Below the pieces are notes generated by a model, which worked only from the letters and a program-made list of their open reading frames with translations, was not told where the DNA came from and did no database searches. The translations under genes and the position numbers were made by a program. A stretch of DNA of 64,000 bases from an uncultured Prevotella sp. (GTDB lineage Bacteria; Bacteroidota; Bacteroidia; Bacteroidales; Bacteroidaceae): assembly GCA_905233825.1 (NCBI GenBank), contig CAJOFE010000005.1, positions 34,992 to 98,991 of the forward strand, in the 5' to 3' direction. The stretch's first letter is position 1, and every line of letters starts with the position of its first letter. This document shows positions 25,254 to 33,931 of the stretch, piece after piece.

Positions 25254-26127
25254 GAGCACTAACTTCTTTGTTTATCTTGGCAATCATACCCTGCAGCGCC
25301 TTACCAGGACCACACTCGGTGAAGTCGTCAGCACCGTCGGCAATCATGTTCTGCACGCACTGTGTCCAACGCACGCTGCTGGTAAGCTGGGCAATGAGAT
25401 TAGCCTTAATCTCGGCAGCGTCAGTATGGGGTTTGCCATCCACGTTCTGATAGACGGGGCACTTAGGAGTCTTGAACTCCGTTGTCTCGATGGCTGCCTG
25501 CAACTCGTCCTTAGCAGGCTGCATCAGGGGGCTATGGAAAGCGCCGCCCACCTTCAACGGCAGAGCGCGCTTGGCACCAGCAGCTTTCAGCTGCTCACAA
25601 GCCTCGTTGATAGCTTCGATGTCGCCAGAGATAACCAGCTGACCAGGATTGTTATAGTTGGCGCAAACCACTACATGACCTTCGCGGTTGATGGAAGCGC
25701 AAATTTCCTCTACCTTCTCATCGGGCAAACCGATAATCGCGGCCATCGTCGAGGGCTGAGCCTCGCAAGCCTTCTGCATAGCCATTGCACGAGCATACAC
25801 CAACTTCAGGCCATCCTCGAAGCTAAGGGCACCAGCAGCCACAAGCGCCGAGAACTCGCCTAATGAGTGACCAGCTGTCATCTTGGGATCGAAAGCGTCA
25901 CCCATGCAAATGGCAGAGATGACGGAGTGCAGGAACACAGCGGGCTGAGTGACTTTCGTCTGCTTCAGATCGTCGTCCGTTCCCTCAAACATAATATTCG
26001 TAATTCTGTAACCCAGAATCTCGTTAGCTTTTTCAAAAAGTGCTTTTGCTGTCTCGTTGTTGTCGTAGAGGTCCTTACCCATCCCTACGAACTGTGCTCC
26101 CTGTCCGGGGAATACAAATGCTTTCAT
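25240..26127 (-). CDS. fabD: Malonyl-CoA:ACP transacylase
   Basis: A 295-residue enzyme that loads malonyl groups onto acyl carrier protein for fatty-acid synthesis. The opening FPGQGAQFVGMG, the nucleophile Ser in GHSLGE and the catalytic His in GGAFHSPLM are all present. It is first of a two-gene unit with the GH13 gene, from a promoter 37 bp upstream. Confidence 0.97.
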   Translation of the reverse strand: MKAFVFPGQGAQFVGMGKDLYDNNETAKALFEKANEILGYRITNIMFEGTDDDLKQTKVTQPAVFLHSVISAICMGDAFDPKMTAGHSLGEFSALVAAGALSFEDGLKLVYARAMAMQKACEAQPSTMAAIIGLPDEKVEEICASINREGHVVVCANYNNPGQLVISGDIEAINEACEQLKAAGAKRALPLKVGGAFHSPLMQPAKDELQAAIETTEFKTPKCPVYQNVDGKPHTDAAEIKANLIAQLTSSVRWTQCVQNMIADGADDFTECGPGKALQGMIAKINKEVSAHGIE

Positions 26128-26163
26128 TTTCTTTAATTCTTAATGATTTATGAGTTTGCGGCT

Positions 26164-26172
26164 GCAAAGGTA
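26164..26172 (-). promoter_or_regulatory. -7 box for fabD
   Basis: TACCTTTGC on the minus strand. No TTG is seen at standard spacing. Confidence 0.6.
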
Positions 26173-26180
26173 CAAAAAAA

Positions 26181-26225
26181 ATATGAATTGGGAATTGAGA
26201 ATTGAGAATTATTTCGTATCTTTGC
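26181..26225 (+). promoter_or_regulatory. pyrB promoter embedded in an AATTGAG repeat
   Basis: GAATTGGGAATTGAGAATTG supplies the -33 TTG (26195-26197). Exactly 19 bp follow, then TATCTTTGC (26217-26225). Confidence 0.85.
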
Positions 26226-26245
26226 ACTCGAAATAACTTAAGTCA

Positions 26246-27196
26246 ATGATGGACAAGCATAATTTTGTAACCATTGCCGACTTGACCAAAGAGAAAATAC
26301 TCTATATGATCAAGCTGGCCGAAGAGTTTGAGAAATACCCCAACAGGGAACTGTTGAAAGGAAAAGTGGTGGCTACGCTGTTCTTTGAGCCCTCGACACG
26401 CACCCGTCTCTCGTTTGAAACAGCTGCTAACCGTTTGGGAGCCCGCGTTATCGGCTTTGCCGACCCGAAGGTGACCAGCGGCACGAAGGGCGAGACGCTG
26501 AAAGACACTATCCTGATGGTGGCCAACTACGCCGACGTCATCGTGATGCGCCATTTCATTGAGGGAGCCGCACAATACGCCTCAGAGGTAAGTCCCGTCC
26601 CCATCGTAAATGCAGGCGACGGCGCCCATCAGCACCCTTCGCAGTGTATGCTTGACCTCTATAGCATCCACAAAACGCAAGGAACTTTAGAGAATCTAAA
26701 CATCTACATGGTTGGTGACCTGAAATACGGGCGTACTGTGCACTCGCTGCTTATGGCCATGCGTCACTTCAACCCCACCTTCCACTTCGTAGCCCCGAAA
26801 GAGCTGGCCATGCCAAAGGAATACAAGCTCTACTGCGAAGAGCACGGCATCAAGTACCAGGAGCACACGGCCTTCAACGAGAAGATTATTGCCGATGCCG
26901 ACATTCTCTATATGACACGTGTGCAGAAGGAGCGTTTCAGCGACCTCATGGAATACGAACGGGTGAAGAATGTCTATATCCTAAACAACGACATGCTTCG
27001 ACTGGCTAAGCCGAACATGAGAATCCTGCACCCGCTGCCCCGTGTAAACGAGATTGCCTATGATGTGGATGAGAATCCCCATGCCTACTATATCCAGCAG
27101 GCCGGTAACGGTCTCTTCGCTCGCGAAGCCATCTTCTGCGATGTGCTCGGCATCTCACTTGATGAAGTGAAAGCTGACAAGACCATAATAAAGTAG
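26246..27196 (+). CDS. pyrB: Aspartate carbamoyltransferase catalytic subunit
   Basis: A 316-residue enzyme of pyrimidine synthesis. The carbamoyl-phosphate motif [21 protein letters not shown] and HPLPRVNEI are all present. It pairs with the regulatory chain encoded 33 bp downstream, as in the E. coli class B holoenzyme. Confidence 0.97.
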   Translation: MMDKHNFVTIADLTKEKILYMIKLAEEFEKYPNRELLKGKVVATLFFEPSTRTRLSFETAANRLGARVIGFADPKVTSGTKGETLKDTILMVANYADVIVMRHFIEGAAQYASEVSPVPIVNAGDGAHQHPSQCMLDLYSIHKTQGTLENLNIYMVGDLKYGRTVHSLLMAMRHFNPTFHFVAPKELAMPKEYKLYCEEHGIKYQEHTAFNEKIIADADILYMTRVQKERFSDLMEYERVKNVYILNNDMLRLAKPNMRILHPLPRVNEIAYDVDENPHAYYIQQAGNGLFAREAIFCDVLGISLDEVKADKTIIK

Positions 27197-27229
27197 TATA
27201 AGGAGTAAGGAGAAAAGAAGTAAGTAGAT

Positions 27230-27676
27230 ATGAATAAGAAAGAACGTCTGGTTGCTGCTATTGAGCACGGCACCGTCATCGACCATATTCCTGCAGAGAA
27301 AACTTATCAAGTGGCTAGTCTGTTGGGGCTCTTCGATTTGAAGACGCCAGTCACCATCGGCTTCAATTATCCTTCGCTGAAGGTGGGCAACAAGGGCATC
27401 ATCAAGGTATCGGACAAGTTCTTTAGCGATGACGAGATATCACGCCTCTCGGTGGTAGCCCCGAAAGTCATCCTCAACATCATCCGCGACTATGAAGTGG
27501 TGGAGAAGAAAACCGTAGAGACGCCCAGCGAGATTCACGGTATTGTGAAGTGCAACAACCCCAAGTGCATCACGAACAACGAGCCTATGGCTACCCATTT
27601 TCATGTGGCCGATGGCATCCTGACCTGTCACTACTGCGAAAAGGAACAGGACATCAGCAAGGTAGAATTGGTCTGA
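27230..27676 (+). CDS. pyrI: Aspartate carbamoyltransferase regulatory subunit
   Basis: A 148-residue regulatory chain that binds nucleotides and joins PyrB trimers. The C-terminal zinc domain has its four cysteines as CNNPKC...CHYC. The stop codon is immediately followed by the stop of the convergent malQ gene; a hairpin covers both. Confidence 0.96.
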   Translation: MNKKERLVAAIEHGTVIDHIPAEKTYQVASLLGLFDLKTPVTIGFNYPSLKVGNKGIIKVSDKFFSDDEISRLSVVAPKVILNIIRDYEVVEKKTVETPSEIHGIVKCNNPKCITNNEPMATHFHVADGILTCHYCEKEQDISKVELV

Positions 27677-27698
27677 TTACCGCTTGCTGCGGGTAATC
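27675..27698. terminator. Shared hairpin covering the pyrI and malQ stop codons
   Basis: GATTACCGC pairs with GCGGGTAATC (one bulged G). The stem spans both stops, and ATCATTTTGATTTT follows on the plus strand. Confidence 0.6.
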
Positions 27699-30202
27699 AT
27701 CATTTTGATTTTCTTATTATACTTCTCGGCAGCAGCAAGCTGTTCGATAGTAAGGTGCATACGCCACTGCCAACGATTGTAGGGGTCGCTGGGCGTGTTG
27801 ATGTGCTCCTCACGCAGATTCTTTGCTCGCAGCTCACCGTCCATAGCCAGCCAGTCTTGCAACGACAGGATGCAGAGCATGGATGGACAATAGAGATGAC
27901 GGGCGATAATTTCCTCAGCCAGATGAGCTGGCAACTGCTCAGGAGCACGTCCCTGCTTCTGCAGCATGGTGACATAGTAGCGCTGGGCATGCTCAGGATG
28001 ATCCTGCCACCAAAGGCGCAAAGGCGGCATATCGTGGGTACTGATGGTGGCCACACTGCGCACAGGGTTTCCGTCAAGATGTGCAAATTCCATGCCCGAA
28101 GATTTTGGCATCTGCTGAATCTCTAATGTCAGTATGCGCAAACTATCAAGTACTGGTTCTACACAATCGGGTAGCATGCCTAAGTCTTCAGCACAAAGCA
28201 GCATGTGGGTAGAACGCATCAGCTGTGACAAGCGGTCATAACCCGTCTTTCCCCAGAACATGTTGTGACGCTGATAGAAGAAGTTATTGTAGATGCGCAT
28301 GTAGGCATCCTTCTCCTCATTGGAGAGAGCCTCGAACACTGGTTCCTGCCAAGCCTGGATGCGGGGATGATACATGTCGGGCTGGTGCGAATCTTCAAGG
28401 AAGAGCACATTGCTGACCAGCTGGTAGAGCCCGTCGCGAATCCATAAGCTATTCTCGTCGCCACGTCCCTCAAAAAACTCGCGCACACGCCGTTGTGTGC
28501 TCACCTCTTCTTTCAGGTCGTAGAGGCCATAGGCCTTCCTAACGAGGAAGGTGTCGCGCACATACTGAGCATGAATGCCGAAGACACGATCGATGACACG
28601 GTCGTTGATGAAAGGCTGCGTCAGGAAGTCACGACGGAATGGCAGTCCGAAATATTTTATCTCGCCTGCCGTCAGAGGCAATGCTGGCGAGAAATGGCCC
28701 ATCGTACCGAAGAGCTGTTCCGAAGGAATCTCCCAGATGCGGAAGAAACCCAGCACATGGTCGATGCGCAATGCATCAAAATACTGCTGAAGCCACTGCA
28801 TGCGACGGGCAAACCAGTCGCCGATACCTTCTGCTGACCAGTTATACGTCGGGAATCCCCAGTTCTGTCCTTGCCGGGCGAAAACATCTGGCGGAGCACC
28901 TGTCAGACTGTCATGATTGAAGAATTCAGGATGCTCCTTCACTTCCTGACTGTCGCGACAGACACCGATGGGCAGGTCACCCATCAGAATGACGCCTCGC
29001 TCGCGGGCATGGTCGGCGGCACGCTTCAGTTGCAAATGCAGATGACGCTGCACGAATTCGTGGAAAGTCTCCCCCTTCTGGGGAAGGTTGGAGGAGGCTT
29101 CCTCGTAATACGCCTTCACATATTCCATCTTTACCCGATGCACAGCCTCATAGTCGCTATAGCTCAGCGCATTCAACTCGCGCTGCTGGCGACGGAAGGC
29201 AGTCATCCGCTTCTTGTCTTTAAGCGGCCCTAACTGGTTCAGGTCAATGTAGTGGGGATGAAGCTCAAAAGCCGACATGATATTATAGGGATACGAGTCG
29301 GCCCACTGCCCCTCGTGTGTTGTGTCGTTCACGGGTAGCAGCTGGATGACCTTCATTCCCACCTCAGCGGCCCAGTCGATGAAACGATAGAGGTCGCCAA
29401 AGTCCCCCACTCCACAACTATGTTCACTACGCAGAGAGAAGACTGGCACACACACACCCGCTGCCCGCCATGATCTCTCTGACAGGCGCAGAGGATCGCC
29501 GTAGGCCACATAAACTTCGCCGTCACTCAGCTCATCAGTCAATATACGGTTGTCGCCTCCTTCCCATTCCACCAGCTCGTGCTTCTCCTGGTCGATAACC
29601 ACATATTTGTATTCCAAGGGCATACCCAGCCAATCAACGTTCAGCGTCAGCATCCAGTCGCCCATTCCGGCCTGTTCCATAGGCAGATAACGCGCAGGGT
29701 TCCATGAGCCCAAGGCAGGATGGCTGCCAATGACGGCCAATTGCTGCCCAGCCATCAGCTGAGGTGCCGACACTCGGAAAAGCACCGTCTTTCTAAAAAG
29801 CGGGAGTCTGAGAGGTGAAAGTTGAGAGGTAAGTGGTAAGAGATGAGAGGTTACCTGATACGCACTACTATACAGATGCGCGGCTAATGGCAAGTCGCGC
29901 CAATGATCAGCCATTCGATAACATTTCGAAGCATCGCAGGCATACAAACGGGGAACGCCATCCCATTCACGGCGCAGTTCATGTCCCTCGCCGTCCTCTA
30001 CAATATAGATATAGGTGAAGGCCTCGACAGGACTGCGCCTGCTTTCCAATACCGCCGTCTCTGCCGTCCAGTATTCGCCATCGTCTGTCAGCATAGGCAA
30101 CCGTTCCTGACGCTCCGTGCCATCCTGCTGATAATAGCTGACCATAGCTACCAGCTGCTGTCCCCACTCCGTGCGATAGTGTATAGAAAACCTAAGTTTC
30201 AT
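27677..30202 (-). CDS. malQ: 4-alpha-glucanotransferase with N-terminal CBM20 domains (DPE2-like)
   Basis: An 841-residue GH77 disproportionating enzyme for maltose and maltodextrin. Two starch-binding CBM20-type domains come first (about residues 1-95 and 120-215). The catalytic domain follows, with nucleophile region RIDHVLGFFRIWEIP, AEDLG and STHDMP. This layout resembles plant DPE2. Two stretches look repeat-derived: SHLLPLTSQLSPLRL between the CBMs and SSNLPQKGE in the GH77 insertion. The start MKLRFSIHY follows the promoter; longer in-frame starts would cross it. Confidence 0.93.
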   Translation of the reverse strand: MKLRFSIHYRTEWGQQLVAMVSYYQQDGTERQERLPMLTDDGEYWTAETAVLESRRSPVEAFTYIYIVEDGEGHELRREWDGVPRLYACDASKCYRMADHWRDLPLAAHLYSSAYQVTSHLLPLTSQLSPLRLPLFRKTVLFRVSAPQLMAGQQLAVIGSHPALGSWNPARYLPMEQAGMGDWMLTLNVDWLGMPLEYKYVVIDQEKHELVEWEGGDNRILTDELSDGEVYVAYGDPLRLSERSWRAAGVCVPVFSLRSEHSCGVGDFGDLYRFIDWAAEVGMKVIQLLPVNDTTHEGQWADSYPYNIMSAFELHPHYIDLNQLGPLKDKKRMTAFRRQQRELNALSYSDYEAVHRVKMEYVKAYYEEASSNLPQKGETFHEFVQRHLHLQLKRAADHARERGVILMGDLPIGVCRDSQEVKEHPEFFNHDSLTGAPPDVFARQGQNWGFPTYNWSAEGIGDWFARRMQWLQQYFDALRIDHVLGFFRIWEIPSEQLFGTMGHFSPALPLTAGEIKYFGLPFRRDFLTQPFINDRVIDRVFGIHAQYVRDTFLVRKAYGLYDLKEEVSTQRRVREFFEGRGDENSLWIRDGLYQLVSNVLFLEDSHQPDMYHPRIQAWQEPVFEALSNEEKDAYMRIYNNFFYQRHNMFWGKTGYDRLSQLMRSTHMLLCAEDLGMLPDCVEPVLDSLRILTLEIQQMPKSSGMEFAHLDGNPVRSVATISTHDMPPLRLWWQDHPEHAQRYYVTMLQKQGRAPEQLPAHLAEEIIARHLYCPSMLCILSLQDWLAMDGELRAKNLREEHINTPSDPYNRWQWRMHLTIEQLAAAEKYNKKIKMMITRSKR
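29066..29100. repeat. GC-rich palindromic repeat in frame within malQ
   Basis: CTCCCCCTTCTGGGGAAGG followed by TTGGAGGAGG resembles the inserts in prfC and the GH13 gene. It encodes SSNLPQKGE. Confidence 0.65.
29803..29855. repeat. AGAGGTGAAAGTTGAGAGG-type simple repeat in frame within malQ
   Basis: The degenerate direct repeats GAGAGGTGA, GAGAGGTAA and GAGAGGTTA are translated as SHLLPLTSQLSPLRL between the two CBM20 domains. Confidence 0.65.
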
Positions 30203-30223
30203 AGTCCTTGCTATTTTTACCCG

Positions 30224-30232
30224 CAAAGATAC
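30224..30232 (-). promoter_or_regulatory. -7 box for malQ
   Basis: TATCTTTGC on the minus strand, 22 bp before the start. Confidence 0.65.
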
Positions 30233-30237
30233 AAAAT

Positions 30238-30284
30238 AATTCACAATTCACCATGAGCAATTCACAATTATTTCGTACCTTTGC
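30238..30284 (+). promoter_or_regulatory. mltG promoter abutting an AATTCAC repeat
   Basis: Repeats of AATTCAC run into AATTATTTCGTACCTTTGCA. The last 20 bases are the same as at pyrB except for one T/C change. Confidence 0.75.
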
Positions 30285-30305
30285 AGCACTTTTTTATAAA
30301 AAAGA

Positions 30306-31340
30306 ATGAAACTCAAGAAGAAACACTACATCCTCGGAGGCATCGGCGCCCTCATTCTGGCTGCTGCCGTCATTGCCTTCATGTTCTATCAGCAAATCAG
30401 TGCTACATTGCTGAGCGGACAAGACACACATTATTTATATATAGACAATGACGACACGCCCGACTCGGTCTTTGCCAAGTTATCGTCCGTCAGCACCGAG
30501 CGGGGTATGAAGGGACTTCGGCGGCTGGCCTCCTACTATGACTACGGACAGCATCTGCGCACGGGTCGTTATGCCATCGAGCCGGGACAGAAAGCCCTTG
30601 ATGTATTCCGTCAGCTGCGCAACGGACAGCAGACACCCGTGATGCTCACCGTACCTGAGGTGCGTACAATGGATCGCATGGCGGCACGACTCAGTGCCAA
30701 GCTGATGCTCGACAGCGCCACCATCGCCCAAGCACTCCACGACCAAAGCTACTGCCAACAGCTTGGTTACGACACCACTACCATCACCTGCCTTTTCATA
30801 CCCAACACTTACGAGGTATATTGGAACACCAGCCTCGATGCCCTGATGCACCGACTCAGCAAGGAGCACGATTCGTTCTGGAACGAACAACGCCGACAGC
30901 AGGCTGCAGCACAAGGACTGACGCCTAACGAGGTGGTCACTTTGGCCAGTATCATCGACGAGGAAACAGCCAACAACGCGGAGAAGCCTGCCATCGCTGG
31001 CATGTATCTGAACCGTCTTCGTCGTGGCATGCTGCTACAGGCCGACCCTACCGTGAAGTTCGCTCTCGGCGACTTCACCCTGCGTCGCATTCTGAATCGT
31101 CATTTAGAAGTGGAGAGTCCTTATAACACTTACAAATATCCAGGACTGATGCCCGGCCCCATTCGCGTTCCCTCCGTGCAGGCCATCGAAGCCGTCCTCA
31201 ACCCCGAGCAGCACGACTATCTCTATATGTGCGCCAAGGAGGATTTCTCAGGCACTCACAATTTCGCCCGCACACTGGCTGAGCATAACCAGAACGCCCG
31301 TCGTTACCAGCAGGCACTGAACCAGAGAGGGATTAGGTAA
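30306..31340 (+). CDS. mltG: Endolytic murein transglycosylase
   Basis: A 344-residue YceG-family enzyme that cuts nascent glycan strands and so helps set peptidoglycan length. A single N-terminal membrane anchor (residues 8-27) is followed by the periplasmic domain. The catalytic-region motif reads LASIIDEET (213-221), where many bacteria have SIVEKET. The PGLMPGPI segment is also typical. It is monocistronic. Confidence 0.93.
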   Translation: MKLKKKHYILGGIGALILAAAVIAFMFYQQISATLLSGQDTHYLYIDNDDTPDSVFAKLSSVSTERGMKGLRRLASYYDYGQHLRTGRYAIEPGQKALDVFRQLRNGQQTPVMLTVPEVRTMDRMAARLSAKLMLDSATIAQALHDQSYCQQLGYDTTTITCLFIPNTYEVYWNTSLDALMHRLSKEHDSFWNEQRRQQAAAQGLTPNEVVTLASIIDEETANNAEKPAIAGMYLNRLRRGMLLQADPTVKFALGDFTLRRILNRHLEVESPYNTYKYPGLMPGPIRVPSVQAIEAVLNPEQHDYLYMCAKEDFSGTHNFARTLAEHNQNARRYQQALNQRGIR

Positions 31341-31472
31341 GTGAGAAATGAGAAATGAGGAATGAGAACCAACGGTTGAAAGCCGAAGGGAAAGTCAAAT
31401 AAGGAATGAAGGATAAAAATACGAATGCGGCAGCAAATTCTTCATTCTTCATTCTTCATTCTTCATTCTTTT
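31341..31472. repeat. Inverted simple repeats GAATGAG / CATTCTTCATTC
   Basis: GAGAAATGAGAAATGAGGAA sits just after mltG. ATTCTTCATTCTTCATTC, its approximate reverse complement, runs into the metG promoter. Nothing else lies in this gap. Confidence 0.75.
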
Positions 31473-31475
31473 TTG

Positions 31476-31484
31476 TACCTTTGC
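31476..31484 (+). promoter_or_regulatory. -7 box for metG
   Basis: TACCTTTGC follows directly on the CATTCTT repeat. Confidence 0.7.
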
Positions 31485-31510
31485 ACCCCAAATAAATGAT
31501 ATAAACAACT

Positions 31511-33577
31511 ATGGATAAGAAAAGCTACAAGCGTTACACCGTCACCTCGGCCCTGCCCTATGCCAACGGCGGTGTACATATCGGACACCTGGCTGGTGTA
31601 TATGTGCCAGCCGATATCTATGTGCGCTATCTCAGGGCAAAGAAGCGCGAGGTGCTTTTTGTCGGAGGCTCCGACGAACATGGCGTGCCTATCACCATCC
31701 GTGCCCGCAAGGAAGGCATCACTCCGCAGGACGTGGTGAACCGCTACCATGCTATGATTCGCGACTCGTTTGAAGACTTCGGAATCTCCTTCGATGTCTA
31801 TTCCCGTACGACCAGCAAGACGCACCATCAGTTTGCTGCCGACTTCTTCCGTAAGCTCTACGACGAGGGCAAGCTGACTGAGGAGACCACCACGCAGCTC
31901 TACGACGAAGAAGCCCATCAGTTCCTGGCCGACCGCTACGTTACTGGCGAGTGTCCCCACTGTCACAATCAGGGAGCCTATGGCGACCAGTGTGAGAAGT
32001 GCGGGCGCGACCTTTCGCCCACTGAGCTCATCAACCCGAAGAGCACCATCAGTGGCTCTACGCCTGTGCTGAAGGAGACAAAGAACTGGTATCTGCCCCT
32101 GAACGAGTATCAGGAATGGCTGAAGCAGTGGATATTGGAGGGGCACAAAGAATGGCGGTCGAATGTCTATGGACAGTGCAAGTCGTGGTTGGATATGGAT
32201 TTGCAGCCTCGCGCCATGACCCGCGACCTCGACTGGGGCATCCCTGTTCCCGTCGAAGGCGCAGAAGGGAAAGTGCTCTACGTATGGTTCGATGCCCCCA
32301 TCGGCTATATCTCAAACACAAAGGAACTTTGCGAGCGTGACCCGGAGCGTTGGGGTACCTGGCAGAAGTGGTGGCAGGATGACGACACTCGCCTCGTTCA
32401 CTTCATCGGCAAGGACAACATCGTGTTCCATTGCATCATCTTCCCCGTGATGATGAAGGCACACGGCGGCTACATCATGCCTGACAACGTACCCGCCAAC
32501 GAATTCCTGAACCTGGAGAACGACAAGATATCAACCTCACGCAACTGGGCCGTATGGCTGCACGAATACCTCGTTGATTTCCCAGGCAAGCAGGACGTGT
32601 TAAGATATGTACTGACAGCCAATGCCCCTGAGACAAAGGACAATAACTTCACATGGAAGGACTTTCAGGAGCGTAACAACAATGAGTTAGTAGCAGTCTA
32701 TGGCAACTTCGTCAATCGCGCCCTGCAGCTCACGCAAAAGTATTGGGAGGGCGTTGTGCCCCAGCGCGGTGAACTGCTTGACGTCGATAAGGCCGCCATT
32801 GAAGAATTCAAGAATGTTAAAGATAAAATTGAAGAGTTGCTGGAGCAATTCAAGTTCCGCGATGCCCAGTTCGAGGCCATGAACCTCGCCCGCATAGGCA
32901 ACCGCTACATCACCGAATGCGAGCCGTGGAAGGTATGGAAGACCGATCCGAAGCGTTGCGAGACCATCCTCAACATCTGCCTGCAACTGGTGGCCAACCT
33001 CTCGATTGCCTTCGGCCCATTCCTGCCGTTTAGCAGCAATCGTCTGCGCTCGCTTATCAACGAGCAATACCTCGACTGGGAGCAGCTGGGCAGTATCGAC
33101 CTGTTGCCTGCTGGTCATCAGCTCAACGAGCCGCAGTTGCTCTTCGAGAAGATTGACGATGAGACCATCCAGCGCCAACTCGACAAGCTGGAAGCTACGA
33201 AGAAAGCCAATGAGGCCGCCCAGTGGCAACCCGCTGCCATCAAGGAAACCGTGAGCTTCGAGGACTTCGAGAAACTCGACATCCGCGTGGGTATTGTGAA
33301 AGACTGTCAGGCCGTACCCAAGTCGAAGAAGCTGTTGCAGTTCACCATCGATGATGGCACGGGTACCCTGCGCACCATCTGCTCGGGCATCGCCCAGTTC
33401 TACGAGAATCCTGCAGAGCTGATTGGCCGTCGCATCCTCTTCGTGGCCAACTTTGTGCCCCGCAAGATGATGGGCATCGAGAGTCAGGGCATGATTCTCT
33501 CTGCTGTCGATGCTGACGAAAGCCTCAGCGTGGTCACCACCACGAAGGACGTGAAGCCCGGCAGCTTGGTAGGATAA
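31511..33577 (+). CDS. metG: Methionine-tRNA ligase
   Basis: A 688-residue class I synthetase. The HIGH motif is HIGH at residues 23-26 and the KMSKS equivalent is KISTS at 339-343. A zinc knuckle CPHC...CEKC is in the connective region. A C-terminal EMAP-type tRNA-binding domain (about residues 580-688, [14 protein letters not shown]) gives the long dimeric form. Confidence 0.98.
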   Translation: MDKKSYKRYTVTSALPYANGGVHIGHLAGVYVPADIYVRYLRAKKREVLFVGGSDEHGVPITIRARKEGITPQDVVNRYHAMIRDSFEDFGISFDVYSRTTSKTHHQFAADFFRKLYDEGKLTEETTTQLYDEEAHQFLADRYVTGECPHCHNQGAYGDQCEKCGRDLSPTELINPKSTISGSTPVLKETKNWYLPLNEYQEWLKQWILEGHKEWRSNVYGQCKSWLDMDLQPRAMTRDLDWGIPVPVEGAEGKVLYVWFDAPIGYISNTKELCERDPERWGTWQKWWQDDDTRLVHFIGKDNIVFHCIIFPVMMKAHGGYIMPDNVPANEFLNLENDKISTSRNWAVWLHEYLVDFPGKQDVLRYVLTANAPETKDNNFTWKDFQERNNNELVAVYGNFVNRALQLTQKYWEGVVPQRGELLDVDKAAIEEFKNVKDKIEELLEQFKFRDAQFEAMNLARIGNRYITECEPWKVWKTDPKRCETILNICLQLVANLSIAFGPFLPFSSNRLRSLINEQYLDWEQLGSIDLLPAGHQLNEPQLLFEKIDDETIQRQLDKLEATKKANEAAQWQPAAIKETVSFEDFEKLDIRVGIVKDCQAVPKSKKLLQFTIDDGTGTLRTICSGIAQFYENPAELIGRRILFVANFVPRKMMGIESQGMILSAVDADESLSVVTTTKDVKPGSLVG

Positions 33578-33608
33578 AGTTTCTTTATAAACAACAGAAC
33601 ATAGTAGT

Positions 33609-33630
33609 GGCTGGCCCGAAAGAGCCAGCC
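33609..33630 (+). terminator. Possible weak terminator after metG
   Basis: GGCTGGC pairs with GCCAGCC across eight bases, but no T-run follows. Confidence 0.4.
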
Positions 33631-33687
33631 GCTAACGTGTTATAAACACCGCTCTGCTTCGACCAACATCGTTTTGGAATGGAATGA

Positions 33688-33774
33688 GGTGCCTTCAAAA
33701 TAACTTTTGCGCCTACGCAAAATGGTTTACGCGCCTACGCAAAAAGGTTTGTGCGCCTACACAAAATAAAAAGC
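33688..33774. repeat. 22-bp tandem array (array C)
   Basis: Units with GCGCCTACGCAAAA cores begin at 33709, 33731 and 33753, exactly 22 bp apart. They are preceded by a diverged unit (GGTGCCTTCAAAAT). The rest of the gap from 33578 to 33931 holds only the promoter and an AT-rich run. Confidence 0.85.
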
Positions 33775-33878
33775 TGCTTCAGCCCCTTATTCTTCTTCTC
33801 TAGGAAGTTTAGTTTCCCCCCAAGCCATTGCAAAGTTACGAAGAAAAAAAGAATTAGCAAAAGAATCAGGCAAATAAT

Positions 33879-33910
33879 TTGCGGAATAGGAAGAAAACGA
33901 CTACCTTTGC
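33879..33910 (+). promoter_or_regulatory. Promoter of the DUF6057 gene
   Basis: TTTG at 33879-33882, 19 bp, then TACCTTTGC. Confidence 0.85.
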
Positions 33911-33931
33911 ATCGAAATAACATCGACGAAC

